From: Pirellula sp.
GTDB taxonomy: Bacteria; Planctomycetota; Planctomycetia; Pirellulales; Lacipirellulaceae
NCBI GenBank assembly: GCA_013822725.1
Contig: PNKX01000029.1
Coordinates: 1 to 54,958, forward strand
Direction: 5' to 3'
DNA length: 54,958 nt
Position numbers and translations under genes: made by a program. Below, piece by piece: positions 50,054-54,958 of the stretch (within the stretch, counting starts at the first letter, position 1; every line of letters begins with the position of its first letter). Below the pieces are notes generated by a model. The model saw only the letters and a list, made by a program, of their open reading frames with translations. It had not been told where the DNA came from and did no database searches.

Positions 50054-52909
50054 TCACCTCCCCGCCGCCGTGAGGAGGAAGTGTTCGTAGTCGCGGACCT
50101 CTGTATCGTCCTCATAGAGGACGCCGCACTTCGCGAGGATTGACTCTCGCAGCACTTGCCGCCGCTTCGGATTCGTGCCGAGGTCGACGGCGAGGTCGAC
50201 GTACGCCTTGCCGGAATCGACGCTCAGCTCCGGCAACCCCATTTTCGCGTAGAGGGCGTGGGTGATCCGGCTCCGCATCAGCTCGCCCGGCCAGGTGACG
50301 ATCGGCGTGCCGACGGCAAGGGCTTCGTAGCTGGTGTTGCCGCCGCCGAACTGGGGAGAGTCGAGCATCACGTCGGCCATCGCCAGCAACTGCAGGAAGT
50401 CGTCATTCGGAAGCGCTGGCAGGAACTTGATGCGATCCGTCACGTCGGACATCGAGCGACTGAACCGCTCGCGGAGCAGCCGCGTCCAGTTCGCTGTGCG
50501 ACCTTCGATGAGGGCGAGCTCGCCGCGTGGGTCGCGACGGAGGATCTCGCCGAGTTGCTCGTCGAACGCCGGGTGGAACTTGAACAACGTCTGTGGACAG
50601 ATGTAGAGATTCGCGTCGGGCGAAAGTCCCAGGTCAGCGCGGCTCTTCGCCGGAGTCGCCAGTTGCGGGCGGTAGTAGTACGTCGCAAGATGCGGGAGCC
50701 GCACGAGTCGTTCGGTGTAGTGCTCATCTCCAGCCGTGGTCTCCAACTCTTTTCCCGAAAGGAAAAAGTCCATCGTCGGACTGCCGGTCGTCACGGGATG
50801 GCCCCAGGTGACGGCCTGCACCGGCGCCATCCTTGAGAACGCAAGCGTGTAGGTGAGGGCGTCCATCCCGACGTCGGCGAAGAAGAGGAGATCGAGTTCC
50901 TCCGCCGCGATCAGCTGGCGCGCGGTCGCCACGTCGCGGGGAATCTCGACGTACTTGTCGGCGGCGGTGCGGAAGCGCTCCGCGAGGGGGTCCTGATGTC
51001 GCCCGACCGAGAGGAGGACGACTTCGAACTTCTCACGATCAAGCCGCTCGATCCGTCCGATATTTAGCCGGCCGATTGTGTGATCCCTGAAGTAGGCGGA
51101 AACGAAGCCGACGCGCAGCTTGGCACGCTGCTTGTCGACCTTGCGCCCCTGCGTGAGATCGACCCCTTGGTAGATTTTGCCGAGGTTCGCGTGAAGATCG
51201 CGATCGTTCTCGCCTTGATAGGCCGCGAAGAAGTTCGTGGGGACGAGCGTCGCCGCCGTGTCGATCTTGACGCCAGCATCGACGATCTTCTGGACGCCGT
51301 CGAGCAGCCGTTGCCGCCGTTGCTGCACGTCTTCGATTGAGTCGTAGATCACTGGAAGTGCGGTCGCAATCAGCACGTGGTTGACGGGGGCGGGCTGAAC
51401 GCGCTGGGCTTCTTCGAGCCGCTTCCGCCCTTCGTCGACGCGGCCTTGCGCCACGAGGACGTAGCCAAGGTTCTGGAGGGCTGGGCCGTAGGTCGGTTCC
51501 GCCTCGGCCGCTTGGCGGTAGCACTCCAGGGCTTGTTCTTGCTGACCAGCATCCTGGAGAGCGTTGCCGAGGTGGTTCCATGCCTCCGCCGAACGGGGCC
51601 GGGCCGTCGTCGCGCGCTGAAAGAGCTCGACCGCCTCGGCGATCCGCCGTTCGCGCTGCAGGCGGAGGGCTTGGTCCAGCAAAGCCCGGAACTGCGAGTC
51701 GCTCAAGGGAGCGCTGCCGCCGCCGAAGGCATAGGGCTCCGCTACTGGTGGCGGGGTCGCACTGAATCCGCTAGCGCCGCGGGAAGTGACGGCCGCCGTG
51801 GCGACGAGTCGTTCGACCTGATCGGGGCGCGGGACGAGCCAGATATCTTGCGAGCCGTCTTGATCGGGTCGCGGGCCGCAGAGCGATGCGCAGCGGGTGT
51901 TCTCCAACACCTGGATGTCGAAGATTTCTTCGACTCCGGTCTCGAACTCAAGCGACGCCACCGGTTGCCCGGTGCGGAGGTCGACGACGCCGACGCCGCA
52001 CTTCAGTTCGTGGCGATGCTCTGCGATCGGGACGCCGCCGAAGACGGCCGTCTCGCGGATGCGCGAGAGCCCCACGAACGCGAACGGTCCGCAGAAGCTC
52101 AATCCTCGCGTGTAGCCGGGCATGCCGGCGACGGCATCGCGTCGACCGCTTTTTGGGTCGACGACTTCAAGCGTGCCGAAGCCGGAGTTGAGGACCCAGA
52201 GCCGTTCGCCGTACCAACGGGGCGAGTGGGGCATCGCCAGCCCGTGGGTCACCGGTTGACCGCTCGCGACATCCATGATGACGCCGCTGGTCGACTTCGT
52301 GGGACGCCAGCCGGCCGCCGTGTCGGTTTGCGACATCATCGACACGAAGCGCGGCCGGCCGCGGTCGAGCGCCAGGCCGTTCATGTGGCAGCGATCTTCG
52401 CCCGCCAGTTCGGTGATGAACGGCGGTCGCCAGCGGGGGATGAAGCTGAACTCTTCGTGGAGCGTCGCGAGACAGGAGAACAACGTGTTGACGACCCACA
52501 GCTCGTCGCCGCGGTCGCCGCCCCAAGCCATCTCGTGGCAGTGGATGCCGCCGGTGACATGGGCCGAGCGGGCTAGGTAGCAAGAGTCGTAACGGCCCGC
52601 CGGTTCGATGCTGGGAGCAAGCTGCGAATTGTTCTGCATGAACCAGATCTGTCCCTTCGCGCCGACGGCGACTTGTCGCGGCGAGACGGCGACCCCCATC
52701 GCCTGGTCGAAGTTATGGAAGGAGAAATGGAGTTTGTCGTCGGCGAGACCGATCGAGAGGAGCTTCCCGGCTTGGTAGGTAGAGACCAGCAGCGAGCAAC
52801 GAGCCTCGCGGAGGACGTCGACGAACGAAGGAGAATGCCGAAAGCGGACCTCTCGCCAACGGTCGGGCGTCTCGGCCGGGTCGTCAGATGGTGTTTGAGA
52901 AATCGACAT
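50054..52909 (-). CDS. TIGR03032-TPR-OGT (SPINDLY-like) fusion protein
   Basis: The 951-residue cytoplasmic protein joins three parts. Residues about 15-350 form a TIGR03032/DUF4915-like propeller (FRHSPSFVDVLREARCSLLVSTYQAGKLL, GGIHCHEMAWG, CHMNGLALDRGRPRFVS, HSPRWYGERLWVLNSGFG, LSFCGPFAFVGLSRIRE). About 405-510 are TPR units (AEAVELFQRATTARPRSAEAWNHLGNAL). About 590-951 form an OGT/SPINDLY-type GT41 catalytic region (LRVGFVSAYFRDHTIGRLN, QAVTWGHPVTTGSPTMDFFLSG, YICPQTLFKFHP, FLPALPNDDFLQLLAMADVMLDSPQFGGGNTSYEALAVGTPIVTWPG). It likely glycosylates proteins. The ATG at 52909 is chosen; the open extension to 53389 crosses repeats. Confidence 0.92.
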   Translation of the reverse strand: MSISQTPSDDPAETPDRWREVRFRHSPSFVDVLREARCSLLVSTYQAGKLLSIGLADDKLHFSFHNFDQAMGVAVSPRQVAVGAKGQIWFMQNNSQLAPSIEPAGRYDSCYLARSAHVTGGIHCHEMAWGGDRGDELWVVNTLFSCLATLHEEFSFIPRWRPPFITELAGEDRCHMNGLALDRGRPRFVSMMSQTDTAAGWRPTKSTSGVIMDVASGQPVTHGLAMPHSPRWYGERLWVLNSGFGTLEVVDPKSGRRDAVAGMPGYTRGLSFCGPFAFVGLSRIRETAVFGGVPIAEHRHELKCGVGVVDLRTGQPVASLEFETGVEEIFDIQVLENTRCASLCGPRPDQDGSQDIWLVPRPDQVERLVATAAVTSRGASGFSATPPPVAEPYAFGGGSAPLSDSQFRALLDQALRLQRERRIAEAVELFQRATTARPRSAEAWNHLGNALQDAGQQEQALECYRQAAEAEPTYGPALQNLGYVLVAQGRVDEGRKRLEEAQRVQPAPVNHVLIATALPVIYDSIEDVQQRRQRLLDGVQKIVDAGVKIDTAATLVPTNFFAAYQGENDRDLHANLGKIYQGVDLTQGRKVDKQRAKLRVGFVSAYFRDHTIGRLNIGRIERLDREKFEVVLLSVGRHQDPLAERFRTAADKYVEIPRDVATARQLIAAEELDLLFFADVGMDALTYTLAFSRMAPVQAVTWGHPVTTGSPTMDFFLSGKELETTAGDEHYTERLVRLPHLATYYYRPQLATPAKSRADLGLSPDANLYICPQTLFKFHPAFDEQLGEILRRDPRGELALIEGRTANWTRLLRERFSRSMSDVTDRIKFLPALPNDDFLQLLAMADVMLDSPQFGGGNTSYEALAVGTPIVTWPGELMRSRITHALYAKMGLPELSVDSGKAYVDLAVDLGTNPKRRQVLRESILAKCGVLYEDDTEVRDYEHFLLTAAGR

Positions 52910-53035
52910 GTGCGGTGATCGTATGTGCTGTTCTGTCCGAAGTCGAAACGCGATTTTGGGTGACACAACCGCCGTTTTTGGCGATGGTATCTGTCGTAAG
53001 TTTACTATCTGGTTTGAGTTGTGATTCGCTGGGTT

Positions 53036-53075
53036 TTGTCGCGGACAATTGGACAATTCGATTTGTCGTGGACAA
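53036..53075. promoter_or_regulatory. tandem TTGTC-N3-GACAA palindromes upstream of the TPR-OGT operon
   Basis: TTGTCGCGGACAA (53036-53048) and TTGTCGTGGACAA (53063-53075) are near-identical palindromes 27 bp apart, with an extra GGACAATTCG between them. They lie about 130 bp upstream of the operon start. A DNA-binding dimer site is plausible but unproven. Confidence 0.4.
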
Positions 53076-53187
53076 TTCACCTGCTGCTGTTTGCCGGCCT
53101 GTTTGGGAAGGCTCGCTTGTACTCGCTGCTCATTGGCAGGATGCCAGTGGCGCCCTGTGGTTATCGTTGCAACGTAGCAGAGTATGT

Positions 53188-53228
53188 GGCCATTTTCTGT
53201 AGGGTAGTTGCCAGATTTTTTGGCTGGA
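53188..53228 (+). repeat. 41-bp dispersed repeat, copy 2
   Basis: Direct copy of the element at 485-525 (GGCCATTTTCTG..., GATTTT(C/T)TGGC). A CTCGCAGAGGCGCGGAGG half-module follows at about 53240. The 790-bp gap 52910-53699 contains only these repeats, the palindrome pair at 53036-53075, the nested element at 53337-53535 and a promoter; no gene. Confidence 0.55.
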
Positions 53229-53336
53229 GGAGGAGGTTTCTCGCAGAGGCGCGGAGGTCGCAGAGAGGTCCCATGCGAGAGAGCGCCGCGCACTTCTTTG
53301 ACAGGAAAACGGCAACATGCGGAGTTCAAAACGATT

Positions 53337-53535
53337 AACCGCCAAGGACGCCAAGAGCGCCAAGGAAATGCGGGGGAGAATTGAACCACGACGGCACGGC
53401 GGGCACGACGGAATAAAAGGGAGATGTTGGAACCGCCGATAGACGCAGATGAATGCGGATGATTTTTTATCTGCGTTCATCGGCGGTTCCACAGGCATTT
53501 GCATTTTCTTGGCGCTCTTGGCGTCCTTGGCGGTT
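53337..53535. repeat. nested palindrome: CGCCAAGG outer arms, AACCGCCGAT inner arms
   Basis: The outer arms 53337-53364 and 53508-53535 are exact complements and the same module as at 19189. The inner arms 53429-53450 and 53469-53490 match at 20 of 22 positions and are the module seen alone at 21404. A CCACGACGGCACGGCGGG segment (53383-53405) is inserted only on the left. It combines modules of two other loci. Confidence 0.9.
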
Positions 53536-53612
53536 CCGATGAATCAACTTAGTAGGCCGGACCCGCCGCGAGCGGGCGGGGCTAATGGGCATTTGCGGGA
53601 TGGGGGGCGTTT

Positions 53613-53642
53613 TTGTGGGGCGGTGCAGGGGCGTGGTATGCT
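53613..53642 (+). promoter_or_regulatory. possible promoter of the carbonic anhydrase gene
   Basis: TTGTGG (53613-53618), an 18-bp spacer and TATGCT (53637-53642). The transcript would start about 50 nt before the ATG at 53700. Confidence 0.45.
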
Positions 53643-53699
53643 TTGGCGGCGAGTAGTTTCGCCGGTCCACCAACCAATGCTCCTTAGCGAGAAATTCTT

Positions 53700-54434
53700 A
53701 TGAAACGGGTCACGTCGTTCATCGCCGCGAATCGTCGCGGGTTTTTGGGTTGTTGCGGCGCGGCGTCGGTCGCGGGGTTATTTGGCGCGACGGCGAACAG
53801 CGCCTTCGCGCTCGATGCGCTCACGCGCGAACAGCGTGATGCGATGACGCCTGATGACGTCATTGCGATGGCGAAGGCGGGGAACGCGCGGTTTCGGAGC
53901 GGGGCGCGACAGGAACGCGACTTTTTGCGCGAGCAGGCCTCCAGCGCGGCGGGTCAATTCCCGGCAGCGGTGCTGCTGAGTTGCATCGACTCGCGGGCGC
54001 CGGCGGAGATTATTTTGGATATGGGGATTGGCGACACGTTCAACGCACGGATCGCCGGGAACGTCGTCAACGACGACATCATCGGGAGCATGGAGTTTTC
54101 TTGCGCGGTCGTGGGAGCGAAGCTGGCGCTTGTGATGGGGCATACCTCGTGCGGCGCCGTCGCGGGGGCGATCGACGACGTCGAGCTTGGTTATCTCACT
54201 GGGCTCTTGGGCAGGATCAAGCCGGCGGTGGCGAAGACGGAGTTCGACGGCGACCGCTCGGGGAAGAATCCAAAATTCGTCGATGCGGTGGCGCGGACGA
54301 ACGTCTTGCGCGAGGTGGCGCAGATTCGGGCGCAGAGCGAGATCCTGCGGGAGTTGGAAGTGGCGGGGAAGATTAAGATTGTCGGGTCGATGTATGATTT
54401 GAAGAGCGGTGCGGTGGAGTTTCTTGAGGCTTAA
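53700..54434 (+). CDS. exported beta-class carbonic anhydrase
   Basis: It interconverts CO2 and bicarbonate. The 244-residue protein has an N-terminal signal with a twin-arginine-like stretch (ANRRGFLGCCGAASVAGLFGA) and an AFA cleavage region, so it works outside the cytoplasm. The catalytic zinc ligands are Cys95, His148 and Cys151, with the Asp97-Arg99 dyad in SCIDSRAP and the GHTSCG motif. The C-terminal GSMYDLKSGAVEFLE is typical of the family. Export distinguishes it from the usual cytoplasmic beta enzymes. A probable promoter lies at 53613-53642. Confidence 0.94.
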   Translation: MKRVTSFIAANRRGFLGCCGAASVAGLFGATANSAFALDALTREQRDAMTPDDVIAMAKAGNARFRSGARQERDFLREQASSAAGQFPAAVLLSCIDSRAPAEIILDMGIGDTFNARIAGNVVNDDIIGSMEFSCAVVGAKLALVMGHTSCGAVAGAIDDVELGYLTGLLGRIKPAVAKTEFDGDRSGKNPKFVDAVARTNVLREVAQIRAQSEILRELEVAGKIKIVGSMYDLKSGAVEFLEA

Positions 54435-54516
54435 TAGCGCCACAGCAGGAAACGGGTAGTTAATCCATCATCTCCGGTGCGGTTCTGACTCGGGCGACCA
54501 GACTCGAGGAAAAGAA

Positions 54517-54958
54517 ATGAACCGCAGAACTGCAGGAGCGTCAGCGCTGGCAGGCGTTGGTTGGGGCGCGCTGGCCTACTGCTTTGGAAACGAGGCATTT
54601 CCCCAACTCATTTGGGCGGGCGCCGCCGTTTCGCCGTTGATTGGGTTGGTTGCCGGCTGGCTCTACCGCTCGGCATGCAATGCGCCGCTGGGCAAGCGCG
54701 CGGCACTGAGCTTGGGGACGTTGGTCCTGGCTGTGACGATGTTTGGGCTAGCCCTCGGTTTGTGGGACGCGATGCGACCGCTGCCTGGTCATGCGAGCGG
54801 CAATAGGATTTTTTGGAGCACGGTCAGTCAGGCTGTGCTCGGCGTTTGGTGGGGGATCGTCTCTACCGGCGCTATTCTGGCCTTTTGGCCGGCGGCGTTG
54901 ATCACGCATTCGTTGGTCTGCCGGGCAGGGCGGCCGAAGGTTGTGCAACTCCTTCAGA
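54517..54958 (+). CDS. membrane protein of unknown function, truncated by the window end
   Basis: The reading frame opens at an ATG at 54517, preceded by GAGGA (54506-54510), and stays open for 147 codons to the end of the window, so the 3' end is missing. The product shows about four hydrophobic segments (ASALAGVGWGALAYCF, LIWAGAAVSPLIGLVAGWLY, ALSLGTLVLAVTMFGLALGLW, AVLGVWWGIVSTGAILAFWPAAL). It is a compact polytopic membrane protein. No known family motif is recognisable. It follows the carbonic anhydrase by 82 bp. Confidence 0.7.
   Translation, partial: MNRRTAGASALAGVGWGALAYCFGNEAFPQLIWAGAAVSPLIGLVAGWLYRSACNAPLGKRAALSLGTLVLAVTMFGLALGLWDAMRPLPGHASGNRIFWSTVSQAVLGVWWGIVSTGAILAFWPAALITHSLVCRAGRPKVVQLLQ

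Noticed and set aside
52910..53389. N-terminal extension of the TPR-OGT protein
   Set aside because: The open frame continues upstream to 53389, but it crosses palindromic repeats and reads as translated non-coding DNA; the ATG at 52909 starts a sensible N-terminus.
1..54958. CRISPR arrays, tRNA or rRNA genes, prophage, transposase genes
   Set aside because: None was recognised. The repeats are inverted or nested rather than regularly spaced direct repeats, and no T-loop/anticodon pattern, integrase or transposase motif was seen.

Overview
The window reads as a high-GC planctomycete chromosome segment, most likely from the order Pirellulales (inference from gene content; no 16S rRNA gene is present). 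The lineage markers are a giant secreted protein with an ERLEDRRLLA N-terminal export motif and a dockerin-like calcium repeat, a PEP-CTERM protein, the FSIRELLLLTLLIAAALGW membrane anchor of a pentapeptide-repeat protein, a TIGR03032-type protein, DUF3500, and many dispersed palindromic repeats. I found 44 protein genes and no rRNA, tRNA, CRISPR array, integrase, transposase or recognisable prophage.

Layout. 1-1069: repeats, a hairpin and a probable promoter. 1070-8239 (+): the giant secreted protein, an NmrA-like oxidoreductase, a pentapeptide-repeat membrane protein, then a small cassette of an RHH-like protein, a 73-residue protein and a membrane-anchored trypsin-like protease. 8762-13097: SDR, pyruvate kinase, two small membrane proteins and a secreted protein. 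13266-19122 (-): a housekeeping block in the transcription order xseA-xseB-ispA-dxs-nadK, giving exonuclease VII, isoprenoid precursors and NADP. 19488-33408: DUF3500 protein, PPP-type phosphatase, thiC, an HMA-domain lipoprotein, an LplT-like MFS permease, PPK2, a soluble Cache/MCP protein, a CPXCG protein, a PEP-CTERM protein, a sialidase-like protein and a large zinc metalloprotease. 33477-43111: a glycan locus of two divergent operons. The minus one holds a methyltransferase, GT2 and GT8; the plus one holds a DegT aminotransferase, GT2, rmlB, rmlA, a FemAB/GNAT-like acyltransferase, a methyltransferase and a NeuD-like acetyltransferase. 43269-54958: an MsbA/PglK-like ABC exporter, a Tat-exported phospholipase C, a tight operon of a TIGR03032-TPR-OGT fusion with a membrane protein and an MFS permease, a periplasmic beta carbonic anhydrase, and a truncated membrane protein.

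How the genes work together (inference). RmlA and RmlB supply a dTDP-4-keto-6-deoxyhexose. The DegT enzyme and the NeuD-like protein could turn it into an N-acylated amino sugar. The glycosyltransferases would assemble a glycan, and the neighbouring ABC exporter may flip it across the membrane. No Wzx, Wzy or initiating sugar-phosphate transferase is visible.

The most unusual layer is non-coding: at least eight families of inverted repeats. Several are nested palindromes in which inner and outer modules appear to have been swapped between loci (19189-19419, 21404-21532, 25326-25395, 53337-53535). They sit in nearly every non-operonic gap and in two places reach into gene ends.
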